DNA of 64,000 nucleotides from Pipra filicauda. Its lineage: Eukaryota; Chordata; Aves; Passeriformes; Pipridae. This document shows positions 19,917 through 31,115 of this stretch, piece by piece. A program made the position numbers and the translations under genes. Position 1 is the stretch's first letter, and each line of letters starts with the position of its first letter. Where the stretch lies: contig NW_024104292.1 in the NCBI RefSeq assembly GCF_003945595.2, forward strand, positions 1,178,001-1,242,000, given 5' to 3'. Under the pieces are notes generated by a model, which worked only from the letters and a program-made list of their open reading frames with translations, searched no databases and was not told the DNA's origin.

Positions 19917-20214
19917 TTGTGTAAAGCTTTGGAAGGCTGTAGAGACCTTTCGCGCTCAGACAGTCCAAAGCAGAGCACAAAGCATCTGGCAGCAATCATT
20001 CTGGATGCACCACAGCTAAATGATAGGTCTGGCCTTGGCTGCTGCTGGTATAAGAGTGATGGCACCAGCAGAGATGAGTGCTCTAAAAGGAAGGGACAAC
20101 GTTCTGCCCGAGGCACAGAAGAAATTAACAGCTCTTGCTCTGGGACAACTGCTGACATTCTCTCAAATACACCTGCATTGCCAGAATCATGTAAGACTCT
20201 TCGCTATCAAGGAG
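19917..20214 (+). CDS. Chimeric open frame at the A/B duplication junction
   Basis: An ATG at 19,917 opens a frame through former 3' flank, across the junction near 20,062-20,073, and into exon 6 of copy B in that exon's native frame (ECS-type start of KRKGQRSARGTEEINSS). It ends at the authentic exon-6 donor, GGAG|GTAAGA, in phase 1. It could serve as a new first exon for copy B, which otherwise has no head. Whether it is transcribed is unknown, and the downstream frameshift in B limits any product to short unless the damaged exon pair is skipped. Confidence 0.35.
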
Positions 20215-21193
20215 GTAAGAAGGAAAAATCAATGTGGCCTGTAGGAGAATGATAACCCATCAGTGTGATGCATGTCTTGAGGGAGGTGCCAAAGCAGAGG
20301 AAAATCAGCACTCCAAGGAGTGATGCGACTCTTCTCATATTTGTTAGGTGTCTTGCCAGGAGTGAGAGAAGAGCAGAAGAAAGACAAAGACTCCTCCTGG
20401 GATTCTGAGGTACCTTCTCTAGAGGAGGCAGTGGGGTCCCTCTGAATCACTGGCTTCTGGGATCATTACTGTCTGCAGCTGCTTTTGCCAAATGCTTGTA
20501 AGTCAGACCTTGACATGCCAGTGCTGCAGACAAACTGTTCCTGTAGGACTGGGACAAAGTGAGGTTCAGCTGGTTCTCCTTGCAGCTGACCTCCAAGCTG
20601 GATTTCTAAAAAAGGACAAAGCAGTAAAGTTTCTGTTAGAAGACTGGCTTGGTGAAGATTGTTGATTTTCTATCATACCGCAAACATCTTCCACTCCAGT
20701 CACTGTCAATTGGTTCCCATATGACTCACAGTCTAGAGACTTCTTTCTTCTGCCTGCATTCTCTCTGCATTGGACAGGAGTACTTCATCCCCTTTGGAAA
20801 GCCCTGCTCAAGAGAGATGCTGAACGTGCTGGCTGTGTTTGCCTCTTTTGTTGCTTCCATCACCTGATCCCGCTTGTTAGGTCTTTTGGCTAAAGCAGAA
20901 GTGTTGTGCGTGGAAGTGGGTTGAGAAGGAGCCTTTGCCAGTTCTCAGACGTGTCTTTTCAATTTCACAGACTGATTCCAAAGGTCAAGGGAAAGTGTCC
21001 GCTGACCCAACGCTTCCTGCTGCAGTGGGCAAGAGTTTGGATACGCGCTCTGTTGCAGTGGAGCACGGCAAAGGTAATTTCAGAGGGACTAAATGGTTAC
21101 CTTTGTAAAGTTCTCTGGGGTGACATGGCTGGAGAGAAAGCAGAGTGAAATAAGCCCTCAGAGTAATGACATCCCTCTTACCTCTTTTGTTAG

Positions 21194-21274
21194 GGGTCTT
21201 GCCAGCAGCAAGAAGAGCAGAAGGAAGACAATGACTTTTCTTGGGAAGATGATGACATTTCCTGGCTTTTGGAG
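21194..21274 (+). pseudogene. Frameshifted cassette exon (copy B)
   Basis: Where the long-form siblings read CAGCAGGAGAAGAGCAG, this copy reads CAGCAAGAAGAGCAG. The net loss of two bases moves the frame to a TGA at 21,232-21,234. Splice sites (TTTGTTAG, GTAGCT) remain good. Confidence 0.85.
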
Positions 21275-21544
21275 GTAGCTGTTCTGGAGGGGGCAATGAG
21301 TTTCTTCTGGATCCATGGCGTCTGGGCTCCTTTCCCTTTGCTGCTGCTTTTGCCACACGCTTGCACCTTGGACGACCTGGACATGCCAGTGCTGCAGACA
21401 AACGGTTCAGTTAGTGCTGGGACAAAGTGAGGTCAAGCTAATGTCCTTGCAGCTGACCTCCCAGCTGGATTTGTAGAACAAAGCAGTAAAGCTTCTTGCT
21501 GCTTGCAGTCCTCTGAAATCCTCCAAGACTGGCACTGTGAGGAT

Positions 21545-21612
21545 TGTGTTTTCCACACAATGTTTGTGGAAAACAGTGGAAAACAGTGGAAAACGCAGTG
21601 TTTTCCACTGCT
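21545..21612. repeat. Palindromic expansion within cassette intron (copy B)
   Basis: GTGGAAAAC is repeated three times and followed by its reverse complement, giving an 11-bp perfect stem (CAGTGGAAAAC / GTTTTCCACTG) with a five-base loop. The sibling introns carry only one GTTTTCCAC at this place, so this is a local gain in one unit. Confidence 0.8.
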
Positions 21613-22564
21613 TCCCTGGATCCGTTCATTTCAAATGGTTCCCTTATGACCTAGAGTCTGGAGATGTATTTCTCCTGTCTAGGTTCTCTCTGCATTGGGC
21701 AGGAGTACTTCATCCCCTTTGGAAAGCCCTGCTCAAGAGAGATGCCGAATGTGCTGGCTGTGTTTGCCCGTTTTGTTGTTTCCTCCACCTGATCCCGCTC
21801 GTTAGGCCTGTTGGCTGAAGCAGAAGTGTTGTGCGTGGAAGTGGGTTGAGAAGGAGCCAGTGCCAGTTCTCAGACGTGTCTTTTAAATTACGCAGACTGA
21901 TTCCAAAGGTCAAGGGAAAGTGTCGACCAACTTGACACTTCCTGCTGCAGTGGGCAAGACTTTGGATGCGCGCTCTGTTGGAGTGGAGCACGGCAAAGGT
22001 AATTTCAGAGGGACTAAATGGTTACCTTTGTGAATTTCTCTGGGGTGACATGGCTGGGGAGAAACAGAGTGAAATAAGTACTCAGAGTAACAACACACTG
22101 TTTCCCTTTTTTCCCAGATATCCTGCCAGCAGCAGGAGCAGAGCAGAAGGAATATTTTGACCCTTCTTCTAAGAATAAGGTACTTAGCTCTGTTCCAGAT
22201 GAGTTGCATTGCCTTTGGCTGAAGTCAGATGTAGTGTGATGCTGCAATCTTGATGAGGATTCGTTTCTCCACTGTGTCTCTGTTTTCTTGCTCATTTAGG
22301 TTCCTACACTGGAGACAGAAGATCTTCAGCTAAGATCTGATTCTTCAAGTCAAAGAGATTCTCAGCTGGACAGACAGGTGACTCTAATAGAGGCAGAAGC
22401 AGATATCCCTAAATAGAGCCTGTCAGTGTAAGCAGAGGTGTTCTGACTTCGGAATTCATTTTGAAAAACTGCTGAGAGGAGGTGATTGAGTCTGGACCTG
22501 TGCTATACTTCGGACCTCATTTTGTTTGCATTCTGAAGCAGAAGGGCTGGAATAAGCCTTGCTC

Positions 22565-22990
22565 CAAGTCCCATCCAGCTTCACTTTGAACACTTCCACA
22601 ACCGGGTCCAGTGTCCCACCACAGTCCTTGCAAACAATTTACCCCTTATGTCCCATCTAAATCTACCCTCTTTTCATTTTAAATGATTGCCTCTTCTTCT
22701 GTCGCTACAGGCCTTGGTAAAAATATCTCTCCCTCTATTTACACTGAAAGACAGCAGTAAGTTCTGCCCAGAGCCTGCTTTTCTCAGGCTGAAAAATCCC
22801 AAGTCTCTGAGCCTTTTTCATGGGAGAGCTGTTCTCTGTTCCAGCCCTCCAAACATCTTTGTGGCATTCCTCCATCCATGTCTTGCTTGTGCTGGGGGCC
22901 GCGGAGCTGGACGCAGGCCTCCAAGTGGAGCCTCATGAGATCAGAGTAGAAAGGGAGAATTGCCTCCCTCGACCTGCTGGCCAACCTGAT
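22565..22990 (-). mobile_element. Intronic CR1 3' fragment (copy B)
   Basis: Duplicate of the CR1 at 16,365-16,790 with small changes, in the equivalent intron before the 23,087 exon. Confidence 0.85.
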
Positions 22991-23831
22991 GACCAATCTA
23001 GTTATATAATCCCATCAGTGAAAGCATCTCTTGTGTTGTCATGTTCTTACCGATTTCTCCATGCTCATGGAACACTATTTCTTTAGCCATTGGTCAGGCA
23101 GCTGCTGGAGAAGCCTGATGAAGTTCTCAAAAAGAACTCCCTGGCAGAACCTTCACTTGGAGCTATGAAGACCCACAGCAAGGACCCGAAGGAAGAGAAA
23201 CCGCTGATGCAGGAGAAACTGGAGAGGTCTGAAGCTAAGGTATGGGAAAGCCTGTCTCTTGGCAGGGCTCAAGGCCTTCTTTGTAGTGCACTAGAGCAGG
23301 GAAGTGATTCTTCCCTGAGAAGAACACAAGGTGGTTCAGTGTGCAGCTAGCTGTGATGGGAAGGAACAGCACTGCTGCCTTTGGTGTCTGCCTGTTGGCA
23401 CGACTTGAAGTGACAGTGGAGGGCTGCACTAAGGTGGCGCAGGGACCGAAAAATTATATGCGGAAGATTTACTCAAGGAGGATAAAAGAATTTTTGCTCA
23501 GAGAAGTTTTGGCTGCTAGGAAAGGCCCAGCGTGGGGGGAGATTATTTCCCATGAAAAGCACTGTCTATATTTCTCTGCCTGTCTGTTTAAGAAGCTAAC
23601 TCCACTGTTGCAAGAAGAGGTAACCCATTCTCACAGACATGCTGTGGGGCCCCTGCCAGGGGAGAGAAGAAGTCCATAGAAGGACAGGGAGAGAACACAG
23701 CCTTGAAGTTGTTGTCGTGGGGTAAAAAAGTGTTTTGCCCTGGAGTTAGAAAAGTGGTAACCCCCGAGGGGGTGGTGTTCTTGGTGTAGGGCCCAATCAG
23801 AAGCTACATTTTGCTCCTCTGAAATCAACAT

Positions 23832-24110
23832 ATTATAACAGACCAGAAAAGAAGGGAGATGATGTAGCTGGAAAAGAAGTAGCCATAATCTTTCCCTTTT
23901 GTGCCTCCGGTTCTCCATCCTGCCGCAGGGGGGAGGGAGAATGGCGAGCCAGTGAGCAGCGCTGTGGCTTGGAGAGTCTCAATGGGAGCACTAAACTGGG
24001 GAGTACCATTCCTAAACCACAACACCACCAACGCACTACAACTTGTGTTTGGAGTCCTTGAGAAAGGAGAGAAATGTTGTGGCAGCCCATAGGAAACGCT
24101 CTAAGAAATC
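23832..24110 (-). mobile_element. Insertion specific to copy B, LTR-like
   Basis: About 280 bp present in B but not in the matching intron of A. Read on the minus strand it contains TGTGGTTTAGGAATGGTAC, close to the start of the LTR at 61,923 (TGTCATGGTTTAGGAATGG). The flanks show imperfect GAAATCA repeats. This suggests an LTR fragment of the same family, though the ends are not cleanly defined. Confidence 0.5.
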
Positions 24111-24982
24111 AGTGTAGACATAGGAGAGGGCCCAGTATAAAAGAGGAAGAAGTATCACAGGTTTTGAGAGTTTTCATCAGTGTCAAAGCAGCCCACTTGT
24201 TTTGAACAAACGTAAGCCGTCTACTGAGGATTCTTGTTGGGGTTTGGCATCTGCAGGAACCAAAAGATCATCATATGCAGAAGGAATGTTTTGCTGCGTC
24301 ATTGAAGAGTGCCCCAAAGGAGAAGGAAATAACAACTTCCAGGAACCTGCAAGGCCTTCCTCCTTCATGCAGCGTGTCTTTACCTGCAGCTATCGGCCAG
24401 CTGCGAGAACGCATTCACTGGTAAGACAGTGGAGCAAAGCTTCACTTTTTGTGATTTTGTAAAAACAACGGGACTTGCTTGTATCCCAGCGAGATACTAC
24501 TACATGATTTTCAAAGATGCTTTTATTTTAGATGAGGTTCTTTCACACTGTTCCTTTGGGATTTGTGCTCTTGTGGACTTCTGTCATAAGGCCTGTACTT
24601 CTTTTTCAGTCTCGAAGTTGAGTACGCCAGGCTGGAAGCCACAGTCCAGCAACAAGCCCAAACCATTGCAATAATTGAGAAGCTCAGGCAAGCCCAAAAG
24701 GTACTCGGGGCCTTCCCTTTCATGACCCACGGAGCCTAGTTCTGTATTAAGGCGGGGAAATTTTACGATGAGCTTTCCCTAGAGAGAGTCTAGGAGAGAT
24801 CAGTTCCTCTTTCTACTGACTGTAGACTGCCCTGAAAGTCCTGTCTGTTCCCCAGCTTCCTGGCATTTTGAGTTGTGCCGTGAGACTAAACCAAATCCTA
24901 CTTATTGCTGTCTGTGTTAGGGGTTGACAGTAATGCACTTAAGTATTAGTGCATTACCAGGTTTTGGTGTTTTCTGCTTTAG

Positions 24983-25147
24983 ACCAGTCGGGAGGTTGAG
25001 GCCTCAGACAGCACTTCAGACAGTCCTACAGTAGAGGGATTTGGTACCTTTGCTTGTGGGCTTTCCATGGGCTCTGGTGATGCTGAGCACTTCTTCCTGG
25101 AGGAATGGCATGAAGCTGTGTCAGGGGAGGTTTACTTCAGATGTTAG
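24983..25147 (+). CDS. Copy B terminal exon with altered C-terminus
   Basis: Same acceptor and first about 40 codons as the terminal exon of A, up to HFFLE. It then fuses directly to CR1-derived sequence and stops at TAG 25,145-25,147. This replaces the last 40 residues of A with 14 different ones. Confidence 0.7.
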   Translation, partial: TSREVEASDSTSDSPTVEGFGTFACGLSMGSGDAEHFFLEEWHEAVSGEVYFRC

Positions 25148-25180
25148 GAAAAGGTTCTTCAGCCAGAGGGCAGTTGGACC
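25102..25180 (+). mobile_element. CR1 3' fragment (copy B flank)
   Basis: Copy of the CR1 piece at 19,205-19,290, missing its first bases because of the deletion that joins it to the terminal exon. Confidence 0.75.
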
Positions 25181-25400
25181 TTTTCTCCATGCAGGAGACT
25201 TTCTTGGCACGTAACTGCTCCAGCCACCCTCCACGTTTTACAGAGCACAGGGGGCAGTTGCAAGGGAATATTTTCTATTCTTGCTGTCCTGTCCACCCTC
25301 ACAGCTGCTGCCAACTCTTTCTCTCCCACAGACATGCAAGTGATCCACCATTGACAGAGGAGCGAGGCCCAAGCTGCCATAAGAAAGACAGCCATCTCTC

Positions 25401-25878
25401 TGTGGCAGTAACTGTGGTTTAAACATGCTTCAAAATGGCTTTTTGTAGTCTCTTTGCTGGCTCGTGCTTTCTTCTTCCCAAGATCCCCCAGGACAAGTGT
25501 TATCCCATGCAGGAATGTCCTGAGAAGATATCCTGAGGTGTTCTCATTGGCCCCTTTTAACCCCTTCCTATTGGTTGTTAACCCCTTCCTGCGACCTATA
25601 ATTGGTTACCCTGTGAATCTTCCTAACCCTATAAATGTAACCCCCCCAACAATAACTCTCTCTTGCCTCCTCTCCACGCCAGTGTGCTGTCTCTGTGCCT
25701 GCCATGGGACAGTGTGGGGAGGGGAGAGCACCTCTCCTCTCCAGGCTCAGGACCTGAAGAAACCCCTGGCGCTGGAGTCCCCCCCCCCCCATCCACATTA
25801 AACCGTCGGAAATGGTTCCTCAGATGGAAATGGAACTAGAACTGGTGCACCCCTCCCCATGGGGGGAAAGGGATCCAG
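25401..25878 (+). mobile_element. 478-bp insertion with 7-bp target-site duplication
   Basis: Copy A reads through this point uninterrupted. In B the 7-mer ATCTCTC occurs on both sides (25,394-25,400 and 25,879-25,885). The insert begins TGTGGCAG and holds CCTATAAATG near 25,628, fitting an LTR-like element with a TATA box. The right end (ATCCAG) is not a standard CA terminus, so the class is uncertain. Confidence 0.6.
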
Positions 25879-26425
25879 ATCTCTCCAGTGTAATTAACCC
25901 AGCAGTGCTTGGGCCATTTCAGCGAAGACTCCGAGGCAAACTACACGGAGAGGGGTGCTCTGGAGCTGAGAATCATGCCAAGGGAGCAAGACGAGCTCTC
26001 CTACCCATTAAGACCTCGATCCTAGGGCAGAGAGAGTCCCTTACTCTCAAGTGGGAAGCAGTGGAGCTGTGGCTCAGGGACAGCTCTGACTCAGCATGGA
26101 TGGCACCAGCAGGGACTGAGTCCACCCTCACCCTTATAACGTTCCCACCCCTAGAACACCCCTACTCCTAGAACAGACTAATTTGTCTACAGTGTGAGGA
26201 AATGAAGTACCAAGTCACCACATTCCATATTGCCTAAATAGCAGCAAGAGGCAGTAAGAAATGCAAAAGAACTGCACATTTTGTGTAAAGCTTTGGAAGG
26301 CTGTAGAGACCTTTCACACTCAGATAGTCCAAAGCAGAGCACAAAGCATCTGGCAGCAATCATTCTGGATGCACCACAGCTAAATGATAGGTCTGGCCTT
26401 GGCTGCTGCTGGTATAAGAGTGATG

Positions 26426-28923
26426 CGCTGAGCTGAAGGGTGATGCTGCTTGCATGCCTCTCATCTTTCATGGGTCAGCCCAGAAGGACCCACAACATGT
26501 ATTATTGAGCAGTGATGATTCAGCATCATCCTGTTGATGACAGGTTTTGAGATGGAGTATTGATGCCAGGTCGTGACGAAACACTGGGAATTGCCAAGAG
26601 ACTTCCATGGATGGCCCAGAAAAGACAATTGTCTTAAATCATATGAGGCTAAACCTTTACAGCAGAACTTAGATAAATAAACATTTAAAAAATACATGGC
26701 CCAATAGAAGTATTTAAATTATGCTTTTTACACATAATGTTTTAGCAACGTTTAAGCAGTTCCTGCACAGTCTTACAAAAATTCACAACTCTGATTTCTC
26801 TTAAATCCCCCAAAACAAAATGGATTTCATGATCCATATCTCCATAAGTATTTTGCAAGCATCAGTTTCAGTACTGCACAAGAAATGATATAAATATTGG
26901 GTGGTTTAATGACTTTTTAAATCCTTGTTTAGGCTGAAGTAGAGCTATTATGAATAACAGGAGATATGCAGAATTCTGCATGCCTCTTTGGGTATAATTG
27001 TCTGTGGACTTCCTTCTTTCTCATTAAATTTAGCTTACATGCAGATAGTAATCTACAGCAGATGTGCACAAAGTCCCAAAGTACCTGTTCCAAGTATTAT
27101 TAAGTGGAGAGGCGGCACAAATTTATAGCAACACATAGTTAACTTTAGGATTTAATTTTAAATATGTAACCCCTATAAGGCATACATCATGGTCTGTTTG
27201 GATCTCTCAAACTTACAGGACAATATATTCTGTACACTAAATTTTGTTTTATGAGCTCATTTGGAAATAAAATAAATACATCTAACAAAGGCTCAGTTCC
27301 CTTTGTACAGCCCAGTCTAATGTGAATTCACTAATTCATCACTTAATTTGTGAGGTTTCTAACTCACAAGATCTCTAATTCGTATTCAATGCAAACCTTA
27401 GCTCATATGCCGTGAGACACTGGATTAGTATATTAGTTATTGGCTCAGACCAACTCAAATGTGTGTGTGTGGGGGGGGACAGGTCAAATGTCATGAAGGT
27501 GAAATAGAGCCCTGCTCCGTACCCCAGCCCCTTGGAGCCTCCTTGGGCAGCCCTGGAGCAGCTGTCAGTCACTGGCACACAGGGAGCCCTCCCCCACACC
27601 ACACTCCCTGGAGCCCCCAACCCAGCCTCAGAATGGTTGGTGCACTGGAAGTCCCACCTAGGGGGGAGGGTGGCCAAAGCAGATCAAATCAACACGATGC
27701 AGCCATCGCATGGTCGCACCCTACCATCTGGACATGTAGAAGCTGGACTTGCATGCGACTTTGGGTGGTAGCTATAATTCTCTCTTTCTCTTTCTTTACT
27801 TCTCCTAATTTCCTTTCTTGATATCTGGGTAACTTAAAGCTGGATGGGTTGGATTATGCTAAATTGTAAGGGTTAGCATGCGCTAAGTCAATGCTTTGTG
27901 AAATGCTTTATTTTGGTTGAATGTTGCCCTTCAAACTTTTGCCAAGTTCCCTTATTTTCTGAAGTTTGCCAGTAAAAGTGTGTTATTTGACCTCCTGAGA
28001 AACATGTGCAGCATCTTCTCCCGTGCGCTCTCTCAAGGTATTAAAAGAACTCAAGGCCCCTTCAATAAACTTGGTGGGTGAATTTTTGGAGCCTCGTATA
28101 TTTTTAAAGTAAAACCCCTTTGATATGCTTGTAGCTCGAACCTGGGTTTTTACATACGGCTGTGAGTAAAATAGTTACTGGACTGACAGCAAGAGTGCTC
28201 CTTCTTCCTCTCTATCATGGTGTGGCTGTCCCTTGTATCGCACTGGGAAGCAGGAATGCCTCAGCAGTCCAACTGCTGTTGAAAACTGTCTGCTTGAAAA
28301 GCTTTTTGGGTGAGCTCATGTCATTCTACCTTCCAGTTTGGAAGTTTGATCTATACTATTTCCATGAGTTGGTGGATTATGAAGAAACTGCCAAACATTA
28401 AATACACAGGGATGATGGCTGCAGGATACTGTGAGCTGTAGGTGACAGTGGCTTCAAAATGACCTTTGTCCCGGTCATCATGTCCTGCCTATGTGTTGCT
28501 CTCAGTTTGACCTAATGGTCCTAGCATACATCAGGCCTTAGCATGAGCAAAGTGCTAGCCAAAACCTGATCAGGAGGAGTGTGAGCAGCCACACACATCC
28601 TCGCAGGCTGCCTCATTCTGAACACCTTCCCTTTTGTTGAGTTAAATTTAATACTTACACCTTCAAGATAACATGTGTTTTTGGACAGGTATCCAGTTTA
28701 AGCAATACCTGTCCTTTAAGCTCTTCGGTTAAACCTACAACAGCTGGAACTCCCATGACTTCATTAAACACTGTATTGCTCAAACAATTATGTGTTCTGT
28801 TGGCCTTTATTCATAGAAGGATTGGTCTCCAATGCAAGAATCTTCTTGAATGAAGCTTTCATCAATCTTCAAAAAAACTCTTAACTCACTAAAAGTACTT
28901 CAATGTTCAGTGCCTCATAAAAG
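26426..28923. other. Unique flank between copies B and C
   Basis: AT-rich sequence with no second copy except the inverted repeat at 27,390-27,690. It is probably the original 3' flank of the gene. There is an AATAAA near 28,062 (CTTCAATAAACTTGG), but no gene to which it clearly belongs. Confidence 0.6.
27390..27690 (+). repeat. Inverted, diverged copy of the 3.5-kb repeat
   Basis: Shares GGAGCAGCTGTCAGTCA, CCCAACCCAGCCTCA and GAGACACTGGAT with the minus strand of 3,500-3,830, in the same order. It is more diverged than the A/C duplicates, so it is an independent insertion of the element. Confidence 0.6.
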
Positions 28924-30784
28924 AATGAGCTACATGTAATTGCGGAAATAAGTGACAATGAGATCACTTCTTACTGGGGAAGTACAGAATTCCCATTTTG
29001 TCCTTCTTGACAGATTAGAAGACTGAAATCAATCTGAAACAGCTTTTAGATGCCTAAACTTTCCCTGCCTTCACTGGAAATACGCTAATTTGCTATGAAG
29101 TTGAATTGGGGTCAGGTGAAGAACTTGCACTACCCTTGCCCTCCCATTTTCTTGAGCAATACTTGGGGAGTTCAGAACCAGCCAAGTGCTGGTGAGCCAT
29201 AGGAAATACAACAATTAACACTGAGAGCCAGAGACAAAATATATTTATAAAAACATATGACTTTGACAAATCGTGATTTCTTGCCCTTTTCCTGAAAATC
29301 CAGCACCTTCCCTAAGGGATGCTTTACAGGCCCAATCCATAAGCTTTGCCAATACAGAAGTTATTGAGAAGGAAAGGACAGCCAAAACATTTGGGATGGT
29401 CTTTTCATTTTGTTTTTTTTTTTTCCAGAAAATCTAATTCCAGACTGAGCACAAACCTTTGACATGTTACAGAAGGAAGGAATGAATGCATTAAAGTGTT
29501 GGAAATTTTGACGTAAATATCTTGGCTTGTATGCAGCATTCATCTGCATTGGTTACAGGTTACATACTACAGAGCTATGAAGCTTCAACATGACTGTATG
29601 CTTTGGGATAATCTCTGGCATCCTGTGCAAGGCGGCAGACTTCTTCAATGCAGAATAAACCAAAACCTCAGGATAAGTGTGGACTAAAGGACACAGAAAT
29701 ATATAATACCTGCTGGACCCCTGGTGACTGTGATTATAAGTAGACTTTAATTGGTTGACCTCTCTAATTTCTGAGTAAGCAAAGGACAAAAATATCATCT
29801 CTTCCCACAGGAATGCACAGCTGTAGCTTGCACACCTTTAATTCTTTCCTTGTTGTGAGGTAGATGTTTTTAAAAATTACCCTGCACAGACAACATGTAT
29901 TTCAGACAACATGTCTCTTAAATTTTTTGCTAAATGAATAACTTATTGCAAATCACCTCATAAGTTATTTTATCTTGTTAGATTTCCTACATCCTTCAGC
30001 TCTCCTTTCGGAACACACACATCAAGAAAGGTCGTATAGCATAGGTGTAAATCGGGCTAGAATTAGCTTGTATGATCTGCTGTAGAAATATACTTTAGAT
30101 AAGGTAAAAAGTCTTTAAGGATTAATTCTAGGTTTCTGCACATGTGGTATTTACTCTCCATGCTGCTATCAGCATTGAGGTATGAAAACAAAGAGATTGG
30201 TATTTTTAAGAAAGTCTACATTGAAAATACAATTTTTATTTCGATCACAGTCCTGCTCCAGATATAATCAGCATTAAAATTATTGTTTTCTGAAATGTGA
30301 CTAGTTCTATAATTAAAATAATAAGGCGGACTAAGTAAGAGTAGGGAAAAAACACTGCTGCTGTACTGCTGTCTGGACACAGCCATAGAAATTTCACAGG
30401 TAGTTATTATTGCATTTTACATTCATCCTGTTGTAATGAGATAGTTTTGAAATTATAATGATGTTCAGATAGTAAAACTGAGTAGGGCTCCAGCATTTAC
30501 AAAGCAGGTAGTAATCTTCCCTTCACTCTGATGCATTTGCAGAGTTTATCTATCCTACTGTAACATTCCTGCCCCAGAGCTGCAAGTTCAGCCACAAGTT
30601 TTACTTTTCAAAACATACACAGGGTTCTTTACTATCTCGAGATACTGTAAAGAGAAGAGGCCACACACTTTTCCTCAAGACTACTTTTACTGATAATTTT
30701 AGGGGAAAAAATAAGACAACTTGGCATCCAAAGGGTGTCATACTATCAAAACAAAGCATATGCCTTTGCTTTTATCTGCTCTAG

Positions 30785-31115
30785 TCCTCATGGCCACCTC
30801 CCTAGCTGGGACTTGAGGCCCACTGGCCATTCTGGGGTTCCAGGGTGAGGGGCAGTGTTCTCACTGTCCCTGCCAACATGAGGCTGGGTTAGGGGCTGCA
30901 GGAGCTGTGGTGTGTTGAAGCATTCCTGGGCTGCCTTTGACTGACAGCTGCTCCGGGGGCTCCAGGGGCCTGCCATGAGGGACAGGCCGCCATCTCACCT
31001 CCGTGAGGTTCGACCCATTCCTTCCCCTCCACACACACACACACATCCCCCCCCCTCCGAGGTGGTTCCAACCCAACAATATTTTTACTGATCCAGTGTC
31101 TCACACCTCCCAGAA
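30785..31115 (-). repeat. Unclassified dispersed repeat (copy C)
   Basis: Duplicate of 3,500-3,830, with an expanded CA run near 31,029-31,044. Confidence 0.6.

Larger units (their letters stand above)
20073..25147 (+). pseudogene. Headless, frameshifted gene copy B
   Basis: Recognisable exons: exon-6 remainder to 20,214, then 20348-20409, 20971-21073, 21194-21274, 21896-21998, 22118-22179, 22300-22377, 23087-23239, 23593-23619, 24257-24420, 24610-24700 and terminal 24983-25147. It lacks the ankyrin exons and the exon-6 acceptor. Only two cassettes remain. The second-type exon at 21,194 has lost two bases relative to the long siblings and reads into TGA at 21,232-21,234. The terminal exon is truncated by a deletion and now ends in a CR1-derived peptide with TAG at 25,145. 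The tail exons otherwise keep open frames and splice sites, so the copy is young. It may still be transcribed from A read-through or from the junction frame. Confidence 0.8.
20073..26425 (+). repeat. Tandem duplicate B (array plus tail, headless)
   Basis: Matches copy A from inside exon 6 (about 10,475) to the 3' flank ending GTATAAGAGTGATG. The A-to-B offset is 9,601 bp at exon 6 and 6,200 bp at exon 20, because B has four fewer cassettes. After its right end at about 26,425 the sequence becomes unique, whereas the same point in A (20,062) runs straight into the second exon 6, marking the duplication joint. Confidence 0.93.
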
